NCBI GenBank assembly: GCA_030603685.1
Contig: JAUVXG010000032.1
Location: 1-32,134, forward strand
Length of the DNA stretch: 32,134 nt
Direction of reading: 5' to 3'
Source: Pleomorphomonas sp.
Lineage (GTDB): Bacteria > Pseudomonadota > Alphaproteobacteria > Rhizobiales > Pleomorphomonadaceae
In this document: positions 1-8,573 of the stretch, piece after piece
How positions within the stretch are numbered: position 1 is the first letter of the stretch
Layout of the letters: every line of letters begins with the position of its first letter
Made by a program: the position numbers and the translations under genes
Notes under the pieces: generated by a model
What the model was told of the DNA's origin: nothing
Seen by the model: the letters and a program-made list of their open reading frames with translations, nothing else
The model's database searches: none

Positions 1-561
1 GATCGACCCGGGCACAAGGAAGTTGCGGCTCTTGAGTTCGGGATTGAACCAGAAGCGCTGTTCGACAGACAGCGGCATCGCCGTGAGCGCCCGCTCGGCC
101 GCCCTTTGCGCCTCCCAGTTGGAGACGGTGCCGGCCGCGTAGTTCTGGACGAAGTTGGCCGTGTTGGGGTCGGCGCCATCCACGATCACCTGCACCGCAG
201 GATGGCGAGCGGCCGTCAGATCGGCGGTGAAGCCGCTGGGAATGACCAGAATGCCACCGATGCGGCTCTGAACGAGATCCGAGGTGAACTCGCGCCGATC
301 ACGACCGACGGTCACGGCGAAATAGCGGGAGTTCTGGAAGCTCGCCGCCAGATCGAGAGTGACCGGCGTCGTTTCTTCAAGCACGAGTCCGACCTGGGTG
401 CGGGTCGTGTCGAGCGATACCCCGTATCCGAACAGAAAGAGCAGGATGAGCGGCAACACGAGCGCAATCAGGATGCTGGACGGATCCCGAACGATCTGGA
501 AACTTTCCTTGCGAACAAGCGCCAGAACACGGCGGGCTCGCCCTCGACGATGAGCGTTCAT
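1..561 (-). CDS. ABC-2 type efflux transporter permease (YbhS/YhhJ-like), N-terminal part, cut by the window edge
   Basis: The first 187 codons of an ABC-2 family inner-membrane permease are present; the C-terminal part runs off the left edge. A basic N-terminus is followed by a hydrophobic segment at about residues 28-47 (LIALVLPLILLFLFGYGVSL), which is typical of the first membrane helix of this family. The long periplasmic domain then begins, containing the segments TTPVTLDLAASF and ADPNTANFVQNY. The start ATG (559-561) overlaps the stop of the upstream ATPase gene in an ATGA, so the two are translationally coupled. It should be the membrane channel partner of that double ATPase and of the HlyD-type adaptor in an export system. 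A second permease gene (the ybhR counterpart) would be expected just outside the window. The substrate is unknown. Confidence 0.9.
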   Translation of the reverse strand, partial: MNAHRRGRARRVLALVRKESFQIVRDPSSILIALVLPLILLFLFGYGVSLDTTRTQVGLVLEETTPVTLDLAASFQNSRYFAVTVGRDRREFTSDLVQSRIGGILVIPSGFTADLTAARHPAVQVIVDGADPNTANFVQNYAAGTVSNWEAQRAAERALTAMPLSVEQRFWFNPELKSRNFLVPGSI

Positions 562-2306
562 GCCGAGGCCTCCCCTTCGCTCTCTTCGATCAGGGCGATG
601 AAGGCGTCCTCCATGGTCGGGTCGGGTCGGTCTGGCCGCGCCACCTTGAGTTTGAGCTCATCGGGCGAGCCAAGCGCGATCGACTTGCCCCGATAGATGA
701 GCGAGATGCGGTCGCAGTACTCGGCCTCATCCATGAAATGGGTGGTCACGAGGACCGTCACGCCCTTTTCGACAAGCCCGTTGATGTGGGTCCAGAACTC
801 GCGGCGGGTGATGGGATCGACGCCCGACGTCGGCTCGTCGAGGAACAGCGCTTCCGGTTCGTGCATGACCGCCGCGGCCAGCGCGAGACGCTGCTTGAGG
901 CCGAGCGGCAGATCCCTGGCCGACATGGTCGCGTGCGGCCCCAGATCGAAGATGTCCAGCATCATGGCAATGCGCTCGCGCCGGCGTGCGCCCGAAAGGC
1001 CATAGACGCCGGCGAAGAAGTCCAGGTTTTGAGCGACCGAGAGATCGCCGTAGAGCGAGAACTTCTGCGCCATGTAGCCCAAGCGGTTGCGCGCCTCGGC
1101 CGCGTCCCTGCGAAGATCGAAGCCAGCAACCCTGCCCTCGCCCTCCGACGGCTTCAGAAGGCCGCACAGCATCTTGAAGGTGGTGGATTTGCCAGCGCCG
1201 TTGGGCCCGAGCAGGCCGAAGATCTGGCCGCGCGGGATATCGAAGGTGATGTGGTCGGCGGCGGTGAAATCGCCGAAGCGCTTCGTCAGCCCGTGGGCTT
1301 CGATCACAGGCCGACCGTCGCCGGCGGCGCGTGGTGTCTGCGCTTCAGCCAGCGCCGAGCGACCGCCAGGACCTCCGCCCAGCATGTCGACGAAAGCGTC
1401 CTCGAAGCGCGGCGCGGTAGAGCCGAGGCGAGCCGCACCGAGGCCAGAGATCCTCGCGATTCCGCCTGCGTCACCCTCGCTGGCCAGGACCAGCCGGATG
1501 GCCTCGCCCTGAATCACGCCATCGACCACATTGTCCTCGTCGAGCAGCCGAGCCAACAGCCGGCGACGACTTCCCTCGATGCCGGTCAGGCGCTGCACCC
1601 TACCCTCGACGCGATCCGTGAGGCCGGACGGCGTGCCGGCATAGAGCAGCTTGCCGGCGTTCATCAGCAGTACGCGATCACAAGCTTCAGCCTCGTCGAG
1701 GTAGGCGGTCGACCAGACGACGCCGATGCCCTCGGCAGTCAGGTTCTCGACCATCTTCCACAGTTCGCGCCGTGAGATCGGGTCGACGCCGACGCCCGGC
1801 TCGTCGAGCAGCAGGAGGCGCGGCTTGCGGATCAAGGCACAGGCGAGGCCGAGCTTCTGCTTCATGCCGCCGGAAAGTTTGCCGGCAAGGCGACCGGTAA
1901 AGCGCTTGAGATCCGTGAAGGTCAGCAACTCATCGAAGACACCGGGCCGCTCGCGGTGCGGCAGGCCGCGCATGTCGGCATAGAGGTCGAGATTCTCCTG
2001 AACAGACAGGTCTTCATAGAGACCGAAGCGTTGCGGCATGTAGCCGATCGCCGCCTGAATGGCTGGCGCCTCGGCGCGAGCGTCATGCCCAAGTACGGCG
2101 ATACTGCCCGCTTCCGGTTGCATCAGGCCCGTCATCAGGCGGATGAGCGTCGTCTTGCCAGCCCCGTCAGGGCCTACGAGGCCGGTAATCTCGCCGCCAT
2201 GAATATCGCCCGACACGTCATCGAGCGCCGGCGCGCCGGCGCCGAACCGTTTGACGACCCCTTCGAGACGAACAAGGACGGGCGTGCCTTCGGCGGCGGT
2301 GCTCAT
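558..2306 (-). CDS. Double ATP-binding cassette protein of an ABC-2 exporter (YbhF-like)
   Basis: A 582-residue cytoplasmic protein with two complete nucleotide-binding domains in tandem. Domain 1 has Walker [10 protein letters not shown] at about residues 45-53, signature LSGGMKQ, and Walker B followed by DEPGVGVDP. Domain 2 has Walker [10 protein letters not shown] and Walker B followed by DEPTSGVDP, with a relaxed signature, LPLGLKQ, in place of LSGGQ. Two fused cassettes of this length match E. coli YbhF, which drives a YbhGFSR exporter. Its ATG overlaps the stop of the upstream adaptor gene in an ATGA, and its own stop overlaps the permease start, so four genes are tightly coupled. The unequal signatures suggest the two ATP sites are not equivalent, but this is inference. 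Confidence 0.95.
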   Translation of the reverse strand: MSTAAEGTPVLVRLEGVVKRFGAGAPALDDVSGDIHGGEITGLVGPDGAGKTTLIRLMTGLMQPEAGSIAVLGHDARAEAPAIQAAIGYMPQRFGLYEDLSVQENLDLYADMRGLPHRERPGVFDELLTFTDLKRFTGRLAGKLSGGMKQKLGLACALIRKPRLLLLDEPGVGVDPISRRELWKMVENLTAEGIGVVWSTAYLDEAEACDRVLLMNAGKLLYAGTPSGLTDRVEGRVQRLTGIEGSRRRLLARLLDEDNVVDGVIQGEAIRLVLASEGDAGGIARISGLGAARLGSTAPRFEDAFVDMLGGGPGGRSALAEAQTPRAAGDGRPVIEAHGLTKRFGDFTAADHITFDIPRGQIFGLLGPNGAGKSTTFKMLCGLLKPSEGEGRVAGFDLRRDAAEARNRLGYMAQKFSLYGDLSVAQNLDFFAGVYGLSGARRRERIAMMLDIFDLGPHATMSARDLPLGLKQRLALAAAVMHEPEALFLDEPTSGVDPITRREFWTHINGLVEKGVTVLVTTHFMDEAEYCDRISLIYRGKSIALGSPDELKLKVARPDRPDPTMEDAFIALIEESEGEASA

Positions 2307-3316
2307 TTTGCCTCGCTCGGGGCGGGCGGCAGGTGAACGGTCACCGGCATGCCCTGCCGCAAATCCTTGCCCGGATGGTCGACGATGATGCGGAGCCGGT
2401 AGACGAGATCGGTGCGCAGATCCGGTGTCTCGACCGCCTTCGGCGTGAACTCCGCCACCGGCGAAATGAACCCGACTTGTCCTTCATAACCGGCGCCAGT
2501 CATGCTGTCGGAGGTGACCTTGACCTTCAGCCCGGGATGGACGCGGCCGAGATCCGGTTCTGAAACGTAGGCACGCACCCAGACCGGCTCGGTCAGCGCC
2601 AGAACCAGCACATTGGTCGAGGAGGCAACGATGGCGCCCGGCTCGCTGATACGCGAAAGGATCACGCCGTCGGCGGGTGCCTTCAGTTCGGTGTCGGCGA
2701 GCGACGTGCGGGCGGCGTCGCGCTGCGCCTCGGCGGCGCGAAGCTGAGCCTCGGCGGCCGCGATATCTTCCGTTCGGCTCCCCTCCTCGATGAGCGAAAG
2801 CGCCGCCTTGGCGCTGGCGACGCGGGCGCTGGCCATGTCCTTGGCGGCAGTCGCGGTATCAAGGCTGGCTTGGGCAACGGTGCCCTGGCTGCGCAGTTGG
2901 TCGGCGCGGGACAGAGCCAGCTCGGCGTTGGCGAGACTTGCGACCTGCTCCTCGTAGGCGGCCCGCGCCTTGGCAATTTCCGAGGGACGGGCGCCGGCCT
3001 CGAGCTTGTCGAGCGTCGCCTTGTGTGCCGCGACATTCTCCTCGGCGGCTCGGACGGAGATCTCGTAGGGGCTGGAATCCAGACGAGCCAGAACGTCGCC
3101 GGCCTTCACGGCGTCACCCTCCTCCCCCACCACGGCGGCCAGCCGGCCACCGACACGAAAGCCCAGCGACACCTGGCGGATGTCGACATTGCCATAGATC
3201 ACTTGCGTCGGCGGCGCTGGTGCAAAATAGCCGTAGCGCTGCGGCACGCCGAGGTACCAGGCAGCGCCGGCGCCAGCGGCTGCGAGAAGCAGGACGACGG
3301 GGACGATCTTGTTCAT
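2303..3316 (-). CDS. HlyD/EmrA-type membrane fusion (periplasmic adaptor) protein, YbhG-like
   Basis: A 337-residue periplasmic adaptor anchored by one N-terminal helix ([19 protein letters not shown]). The chain then shows the first lipoyl half-motif around [19 protein letters not shown], followed by a long Ala/Glu-rich coiled coil. The second lipoyl half follows ([18 protein letters not shown]) and then a beta-barrel segment. This order is that of YbhG-type adaptors. The ATG at 3314-3316 was chosen because it overlaps the TetR stop in an ATGA and gives a proper signal anchor; the open frame extends 105 codons further upstream but only as a shadow of the TetR gene. It should link the ABC-2 permease to an outer-membrane factor, possibly the NodT-type protein encoded a few genes upstream (inference). 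Confidence 0.93.
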   Translation of the reverse strand: MNKIVPVVLLLAAAGAGAAWYLGVPQRYGYFAPAPPTQVIYGNVDIRQVSLGFRVGGRLAAVVGEEGDAVKAGDVLARLDSSPYEISVRAAEENVAAHKATLDKLEAGARPSEIAKARAAYEEQVASLANAELALSRADQLRSQGTVAQASLDTATAAKDMASARVASAKAALSLIEEGSRTEDIAAAEAQLRAAEAQRDAARTSLADTELKAPADGVILSRISEPGAIVASSTNVLVLALTEPVWVRAYVSEPDLGRVHPGLKVKVTSDSMTGAGYEGQVGFISPVAEFTPKAVETPDLRTDLVYRLRIIVDHPGKDLRQGMPVTVHLPPAPSEAK

Positions 3317-4005
3317 GTTGCACTTTCCCCGATGGGATGGATGCTTGCGACGAGTTCGCCGGCGATACTGCGGATCGCCGCGGTTTCCTTCGAACCGACT
3401 GCCGACCATTCCATCTCGCGAAGGATGGTCGCTCGGCCGACGCGATAGACGATCAGCGAGCCGACCAGCGACAGCGTCCGCAATCGGACCCGTTCGGAGT
3501 TGGGGTCGGCTTCGAGAAGGATGCCGACGAGATGGCGCACGGCCGTCAGCATCGGCTGCATGAACCCGGTGTAGATTCGATCGTAGGCCTCGGTCGGTTC
3601 GGCCTGTTCGCGAACCATGTAGCGAACCCACACGGCCGACTCATCTTCGGCGAACAGCGTCAACATGGCTTCGCCGAGCGTAGTCAGAATGGCGCGCGCC
3701 TCCTCGGCATCGATCGGTCGCCCGCCGAACTGAGCTTCGGCGAAGCGGCCGAGCACCATCTTCCGACGTTCGCCGATGCGCACCTGCAACCGCTCGATCA
3801 GGTAGTCGGCAACGGCATTGTAGAGGCCACGCTTGTTGCCGAAATAGTAGTTGATCGCCTGAAGGTTGACGCCTGCCAGCTCGGCAAGCTTGCGGGTTGA
3901 AACGCCCTCGAAGCCGTACTGGCCGAACAGGTTGAGCGCGGCGAGAAGGAGCTTTTCTCGGGTTCCGTCGTTACGGGCGGCATCGGTTGATGGTGGCTTT
4001 GTCAT
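3313..4005 (-). CDS. TetR-family transcriptional repressor, CecR (YbiH)-like
   Basis: A 230-residue TetR-family regulator. The DNA-binding domain is N-terminal: a helix-turn-helix at about residues 35-58 ([20 protein letters not shown], then FGNK), preceded by the usual [13 protein letters not shown] helix. The larger C-terminal part is a ligand or dimerisation domain. It heads the operon with the adaptor, double ATPase and permease, as E. coli cecR heads cecR-ybhGFSR, and shares an ATGA with the adaptor gene. The putative promoter lies immediately before the ATG, and a perfect 6+6 palindrome at 4032-4047 overlaps its -35 box, so autorepression lifted by a drug-like ligand is likely. The promoter position implies a leaderless mRNA. 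The ligand is not predictable. Confidence 0.93.
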   Translation of the reverse strand: MTKPPSTDAARNDGTREKLLLAALNLFGQYGFEGVSTRKLAELAGVNLQAINYYFGNKRGLYNAVADYLIERLQVRIGERRKMVLGRFAEAQFGGRPIDAEEARAILTTLGEAMLTLFAEDESAVWVRYMVREQAEPTEAYDRIYTGFMQPMLTAVRHLVGILLEADPNSERVRLRTLSLVGSLIVYRVGRATILREMEWSAVGSKETAAIRSIAGELVASIHPIGESAT

Positions 4006-4011
4006 GCCACC

Positions 4012-4039
4012 AATCTACACCCTGTGCCATTTCAGTCAA
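4012..4039 (-). promoter_or_regulatory. Putative sigma-70 promoter of the TetR-headed exporter operon
   Basis: On the minus strand, TTGACT (4034-4039) and TAGATT (4012-4017) are separated by 16 nt, a good match to the sigma-70 consensus. Only 6 nt separate the -10 box from the ATG at 4003-4005, so transcription would begin at or next to the start codon and the message would have no 5' leader. The gene has no upstream Shine-Dalgarno sequence, which fits this. The alternative is that the true promoter is elsewhere and the match is chance. Confidence 0.5.
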
Positions 4040-4047
4040 TCGACTGA
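4032..4047. promoter_or_regulatory. Candidate TetR operator, perfect inverted repeat over the -35 box
   Basis: TCAGTCAATCGACTGA has perfectly complementary 6-nt arms (TCAGTC/GACTGA) around a 4-nt centre. It covers the putative -35 hexamer of the TetR gene. A further ACTGA half-site at 4051-4055 is also complementary to the left arm, so there may be an extended or double site. Binding here would block RNA polymerase, as expected for an autoregulated TetR repressor. Assignment to this regulator rests on position only. Confidence 0.5.
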
Positions 4048-4121
4048 TTTACTGATGGCAGGCAGAAATGCATGTCGGCCCGGCCGCTATGCGGCGGCGC
4101 CCAAAGGTCTTGTCGGGATCG

Positions 4122-6086
4122 TCAGTCGCGCGACAATGCGACGACCGGATCCAGCTGCGAAGCATTGCGGGCCGGCAGGAAGCCGAACACCACGCCGATC
4201 AGCGTGGAGCAGAGGCAGGCGGCCACAATCGACGTTGTCGAATAGATCAGCGCAAAGTCGCTGGAAATGAGCTTCACGAGCTGACCGATGCCGAAGGCGG
4301 CGCCGATGCCCAAGAGGCCACCGACAAGGCAAACCAGGACGGCCTCGATGAGGAACTGTTGGAGTATGTCACCCTGCCGGGCACCAACGGCCATGCGAAC
4401 GCCGATCTCGCTCACCCGCTCCGATACCGAGACGAGCATAATGTTCATCACCCCGATACCGCCGACCACCAGCGAGATGACGGCAATGGCCGCGATCAGC
4501 AGCGTCAGCATCTGCGTCGTCGAGGTGATCGTCTGGCGGATGTCGTCGGTGTTGAGAATGAAGAAATCCTGGCTTCCATGGCGCTGCGTCAGAAAGCGCG
4601 TGACGTCCTGCTCGGCCAGGCTGGTATCGACGTCGTCGGCGACGCGGACGGTGATAGACCGCAGCGACATGTTGCCGAGAAAGCGTGTCTGCACCGTGGT
4701 GTAGGGTAGATAGACCGAGAGATTCTGGCTGGAGCCGAACCCACCCTGCTGCGGTTGGGTGACGCCGACGATGCGCGCGGGCACATTGCCGATCAGCAGC
4801 ACCTGCCCCACTGGCGATGTCTGGCTGTCAGCGAACAGCGTCTTGAGGGTGTTCTCGTCGATGACGACGTCCACCGCCCGGTTGCGCACCGACCGGGCAT
4901 CGAAGAAACTGCCCTCGGCCAGCTTGGTGCCGCGCGCGGCGAAATACTGCTCGCCGACGCCGTTGACGAGCGCATTGGCCTCTAGCGATCCGACGCGCAG
5001 TGTTTCGTTTGTGGAGACGGTCGGCGTTACGGCTGCCACATAGCTCTGCCGTGCCAACGCCTCTGCGTCGGAAACGACCAGCGTGGTGATCTTGCCGGAA
5101 CGGGTGTCGCCGAAGTTGCGGCCGGCGAAAATCTCCAGCGTGTTGGTGCCCAGGCTGGAAATGTTCGCGAGCACCTGCTGTTGCGTGCCCTGCCCGATCG
5201 CCACGACGGACACCACCGACGCGATGCCGATGATGATGCCGAGCATGGTGAGAAAGGTCCTTAACCGATGAGCCGCCATGGCCAGCACGGCCATGCGCAA
5301 CGCTTCCTTGAAGCGATCGACCATTGAGCGCAGGTAGCCGCCGCGTTTTGGCTGCCCTCCCTGCGGGGCGGGAGCAGCCGCTGGCACTCGCGCCTCCGTC
5401 GCGTCGCTCTTGCGGTCGCTGAGGATGACGCCGTCGGAAATCTCGATGATGCGGCGGGCGCGGCTTGCGACATTCATGTCATGGGTGACGATGATGATCG
5501 TCTTGCCCTCGGCGTTCAGCTCCTCGAGGATGCGCAGCACCTCTTCGCCGGAATGCTTGTCGAGGGCGCCGGTGGGCTCGTCGGCCAGGATGACGTTGGC
5601 GCCGTTCATCAGGGCACGGGCGATGGAGACGCGTTGCTGCTGTCCGCCGGAAAGCTGCCCCGGACGATGGTCCGTGCGGTCGCTCATGCCGAGCCGGTCG
5701 AGCAGTTGTTCCGCCCGCGCCCGTCGATCGCGCGGCGCCATGCCGGCGTAAATGGCCGGGATCTCCACGTTGGCGAGCGCATCGAGTTCGCCCAGCAGAT
5801 GATAGCGCTGGAAAATGAAGCCGAAATGCTCACGCCGGAGAGCGGCGAGCTCATCCGGTTCCAGCAAGGCGGTTTCACGGCCCGAGATGCGATAGCTGCC
5901 GGCCGTCGCCCGGTCGAGGCAGCCAAGGATGTTCATCAGCGTCGACTTGCCGGAACCGGACGCGCCGACGATGGCCACCATCTCGCCCGCCTCGATCACG
6001 AGATCGAGGTCCTTCAGCACGGTAATCGTGCCGTCGCCCGAAGGAAAATCACGCCGAAGCTTTTCCAGCCGGATGAGTTCGGCCAT
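4122..6086 (-). CDS. macB: MacB-type tripartite efflux ABC transporter (fused ATPase and permease)
   Basis: A 654-residue inner-membrane protein of MacB length. The N-terminal nucleotide-binding domain has Walker A GASGSGKS (residues 41-48), signature [15 protein letters not shown], and Walker B continuing into [10 protein letters not shown] linker leads to a transmembrane helix (about residues 265-300, [20 protein letters not shown]). A large periplasmic domain follows, and then the three C-terminal FtsX-type helices (starting near [20 protein letters not shown]). MacB proteins are mechanotransmission ABC transporters that move substrates from the periplasm out through a TolC-type channel. 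Its start follows the macA stop by 3 nt. In this operon it would work with MacA and the NodT-type outer-membrane factor; substrates could be macrolides, peptides or siderophores and cannot be told from sequence. Confidence 0.95.
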   Translation of the reverse strand: MAELIRLEKLRRDFPSGDGTITVLKDLDLVIEAGEMVAIVGASGSGKSTLMNILGCLDRATAGSYRISGRETALLEPDELAALRREHFGFIFQRYHLLGELDALANVEIPAIYAGMAPRDRRARAEQLLDRLGMSDRTDHRPGQLSGGQQQRVSIARALMNGANVILADEPTGALDKHSGEEVLRILEELNAEGKTIIIVTHDMNVASRARRIIEISDGVILSDRKSDATEARVPAAAPAPQGGQPKRGGYLRSMVDRFKEALRMAVLAMAAHRLRTFLTMLGIIIGIASVVSVVAIGQGTQQQVLANISSLGTNTLEIFAGRNFGDTRSGKITTLVVSDAEALARQSYVAAVTPTVSTNETLRVGSLEANALVNGVGEQYFAARGTKLAEGSFFDARSVRNRAVDVVIDENTLKTLFADSQTSPVGQVLLIGNVPARIVGVTQPQQGGFGSSQNLSVYLPYTTVQTRFLGNMSLRSITVRVADDVDTSLAEQDVTRFLTQRHGSQDFFILNTDDIRQTITSTTQMLTLLIAAIAVISLVVGGIGVMNIMLVSVSERVSEIGVRMAVGARQGDILQQFLIEAVLVCLVGGLLGIGAAFGIGQLVKLISSDFALIYSTTSIVAACLCSTLIGVVFGFLPARNASQLDPVVALSRD

Positions 6087-6089
6087 GGC

Positions 6090-7337
6090 TCACATCCCCG
6101 GCGGCGGTCCACCGCCGCCGCGCCCGAGCCTCAGCGATGACGAGGCCGCTGCCCGTTGGGCGGCTGTCATTTCACCGGTCACCACCTTGTCGCCCTCGGC
6201 AAGTCCGGACTTCACCTCTGCCGTGACCTTGTCGTTGAGACCGACTTCCACCCGCCGCTCCGTCGTGCTGCCGTCGGCATTCAACACCCTGACCCGATAG
6301 CTTCCATCGGAACCGCGCGCGCCCAGCGCGGCGGCCGGTACGGTCAGCGCGTTCTCGGCACGTCCGAGCACGATGTTCACCTCGGCGGTCATGTAGGTCC
6401 GGAGACGTCCGTCGGGATTGGGAACGCTGAAGTTGCCGTAGTAGTAGATGGCGGAGGACGACGAACTCGATGACGACGAAGAACTCGACGACGTGATGTC
6501 CGCGTCGGTGCGGATCGACTCCGGGGCGGGGTCGATGCTTTCGAGCGTCGCATCATAACGACGTTCGGGGTCGCCGATGATGGTGAAATAGACTTTCTGG
6601 CCCGGCGCCACATGCACGACGTCAGCCTCCGATATCTCGGCCCGCACCGTCATGGTGTCGAGCTGCCCCAGCACGACGATGGTCGGAGCCGACTGGGCGG
6701 CATTGACGGTCTGGCCGGCCTGGCTGACCACGGCGAGAACCGTGCCGTCGATCGGCGCAGTGATGCGGGTATAGCCGAGGTTGGCCTCTGCCGTCTCCAC
6801 CGCCACCTCCGAGGACTGGATTTCCGCATCGAGGGCGGCGATCTGGGCCTCCGTCGTCTTGACGGTCGCCTCCGCGCTCTCGAGGTCGGCCCGCGCGATG
6901 GCGTTCTGACTGGCCATGGTCTGCTGGCGCTCCAGAGTCTGCTGGGCCAGCAACAGCGACGCCTCCTTCTCGGATCGTTGGGCGCGAACGCTGGCAAGCG
7001 ACGCCCGGGCCTTCCTGAGGTCGTTCTGCTGTGTCACCGAGTCGATCTCCGCGATGAGATCGCCGGCCTTCACCCGATCGCCGAGATCAACCTCGAGCGA
7101 GGTTATGCGGCCTGACACCTGCGCGCCGACCGCGACCAGCTTCACCGGTCGCACCTGGCCCGTCGCCAATACGGTCTCCTCGACGCTGCCCCGCGAAACG
7201 GTTGCGGTCATCATCGTGACAGCTGGAGCCGCGTAATAGGAGCTCCTGAGGACATACGCGCCGACCCCAAGGATGACGAGCGCCATCAACAGGATCAGGC
7301 CGCGACGGCTCTTGCGTTTGCGCGGTGCGGCAGTCAT
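6090..7337 (-). CDS. macA: MacA-type periplasmic adaptor with a polyserine insertion
   Basis: A 415-residue membrane fusion protein: a basic N-terminus, one anchor helix (LILLMALVILGVGAYVL), then lipoyl halves (VSGRITSLEVDLGDRVKAGD and ITAPIDGTVLAVVSQAGQTV) flanking a coiled-coil hairpin, followed by a beta-barrel and a membrane-proximal domain. The segment YYYGNFSVPNPDGRLRTYMT is typical of MacA. A run of 13 serines (residues 283-295) is inserted just before it, in the beta-barrel region. The start overlaps the MFS stop in an ATGA, and the stop is 3 nt before macB. MacA stimulates MacB ATPase activity and bridges it to the outer-membrane channel. The C-terminus is Gly/Pro-rich. Confidence 0.94.
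   Translation of the reverse strand: MTAAPRKRKSRRGLILLMALVILGVGAYVLRSSYYAAPAVTMMTATVSRGSVEETVLATGQVRPVKLVAVGAQVSGRITSLEVDLGDRVKAGDLIAEIDSVTQQNDLRKARASLASVRAQRSEKEASLLLAQQTLERQQTMASQNAIARADLESAEATVKTTEAQIAALDAEIQSSEVAVETAEANLGYTRITAPIDGTVLAVVSQAGQTVNAAQSAPTIVVLGQLDTMTVRAEISEADVVHVAPGQKVYFTIIGDPERRYDATLESIDPAPESIRTDADITSSSSSSSSSSSSSAIYYYGNFSVPNPDGRLRTYMTAEVNIVLGRAENALTVPAAALGARGSDGSYRVRVLNADGSTTERRVEVGLNDKVTAEVKSGLAEGDKVVTGEMTAAQRAAASSSLRLGRGGGGPPPGM
6453..6491 (-). repeat. Polyserine tract (13 codons) inside macA
   Basis: Thirteen consecutive serine codons written with TCG, AGT, TCT, TCA and TCC. Because the codons are mixed, this is not a simple nucleotide microsatellite; the amino-acid run itself appears to be maintained. 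It lies in the adaptor's beta-barrel region and would form a flexible loop. Confidence 0.9.
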
Positions 7338-8521
7338 GCGTGGCGCCCCATGTAGTAGGCCAACGAGGCGAGCACCCCTCCGGCGAGGATGATACCCACC
7401 ATCGGATAGACGGTTCCATTATGCAGCAGCCCGACGGCGGCGCTGGCAAGGCTGGCGACGGCAAACTGCATGACGCCGAGAACCGACGATGCCGTGCCGC
7501 GATGCGCGCCCACGTGACTCATGGCGATCGCCGTCGAGTTGGCGCCGATCAACGGCCCCGTCGACAGACAGAGCATCAGGAGGGCGACAAGCATCGGCAG
7601 CGGCACATCCGCAGCCAGGGCGACGAGAACGATGCCCATGGCGACGTTGAAGGCAAGTGCGCCGGCCATGACCCTCCGCGTCGAAAACCACCTCAGCAAC
7701 AACCGATTGAGCTGAGAAGCGACAATCATGCCGAAAGCGTTGAGTCCGAACAACCAGCCATAGTGCTGCTGGTCGACGCCATGCAGATGCATGTAGACGA
7801 AAGGGGATCCGGTGATGAAGGCAAAGATGCAGGCAGCCGCGAAAGCACCGGACAGCGCCGGGGCCATGAAGGCACGGTTGGCAATGACTTCGCCAAAGGC
7901 GCGGCCAATCCCGGCGATGCCCACGGCATGTCGCCGGTCCGGCGGCAGCGTTTCCGGCAGCCCACGCAGCGTGGCCACGAGGCAACCGACGCCGAACAGC
8001 GTCAGGACGACGAAGATCGCCTCCCATGGCGCCACAGCCAGGATATATCCCCCGAGAAGCGGCGCGACGATCGGGGCAAGGCCTTGCACGAGCATCATCT
8101 GCGACAGAAAGCGGGCGCTGCCGTGCTCGTCGAACAGGTCCGCAACGATGGCGCGGCTCACCACCATGCCGGCGCAGCCGCCGAGTGCCTGACAGAGACG
8201 CAAGGCTATGAAGCTCTCGACGGTCGGCGCGACGACAATGGCGGCCGAGGCCAGGGTGAAGATCACGAGACCGGCGATCAGAGGCGGCTTGCGACCGAAG
8301 CGATCGACCAGGGGACCGTAGATGAGCTGACCAACCGACAGGCCGAAAAAGAACACGGACAGCGAAAGCTGCACCCTGCCTTCGTCTGTGCCGAAGGTCT
8401 CGGCGAGGCTGGAAAAGCTCGCGAGATACATGTCGGTCGAAAGCGGTGCGAAAGCCGTAAGGGCGGCAAGGATAAGGGTCAGGCTTAGGGTGTTGAGTTT
8501 GACGGACGCAAGAGAGGACAT
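7334..8521 (-). CDS. Bcr/CflA-family MFS drug exporter
   Basis: A 395-residue major facilitator with about 12 hydrophobic segments. The N-terminal helix contains LSTDMYLASF, the characteristic LSTDMYLP-like motif of Bcr/CflA exporters. The loop after helix 2 reads GQLIYGPLVDRFGRKPPL, the MFS motif A of proton-coupled drug antiporters. Family members export bicyclomycin, chloramphenicol, sulfonamides or dipeptides across the inner membrane. The start ATG (8519-8521) has no convincing Shine-Dalgarno sequence and lies 52 nt after the outer-membrane factor gene; its stop overlaps the macA start in an ATGA. An MFS pump between the outer-membrane factor and macA genes is not the classical MacAB arrangement. 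It could load the periplasm with substrates that MacAB then expels (inference). Confidence 0.93.
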   Translation of the reverse strand: MSSLASVKLNTLSLTLILAALTAFAPLSTDMYLASFSSLAETFGTDEGRVQLSLSVFFFGLSVGQLIYGPLVDRFGRKPPLIAGLVIFTLASAAIVVAPTVESFIALRLCQALGGCAGMVVSRAIVADLFDEHGSARFLSQMMLVQGLAPIVAPLLGGYILAVAPWEAIFVVLTLFGVGCLVATLRGLPETLPPDRRHAVGIAGIGRAFGEVIANRAFMAPALSGAFAAACIFAFITGSPFVYMHLHGVDQQHYGWLFGLNAFGMIVASQLNRLLLRWFSTRRVMAGALAFNVAMGIVLVALAADVPLPMLVALLMLCLSTGPLIGANSTAIAMSHVGAHRGTASSVLGVMQFAVASLASAAVGLLHNGTVYPMVGIILAGGVLASLAYYMGRHA

Positions 8522-8573
8522 CGTTTCACGGGTCTACCGGGGAAGCGCCGGCTCGCGGCCCAAGGCCATTGGA

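Noticed and set aside
738-1775. Long plus-strand open frame opposite the double ATPase gene
   Set aside because: It is antisense to a gene with clear Walker motifs, has arbitrary composition and no recognisable domain. It is typical of GC-rich antisense frames.
4083-4095. Small hairpin GCCGC-TAT-GCGGC after macB as terminator
   Set aside because: Only 5 bp and not followed by a T-tract on the minus strand; too weak to call.
7325-8488. 387-codon plus-strand open frame opposite the MFS exporter
   Set aside because: Very rich in Arg, Asp, His and Gln and antisense to a well-supported membrane protein; no family resemblance.
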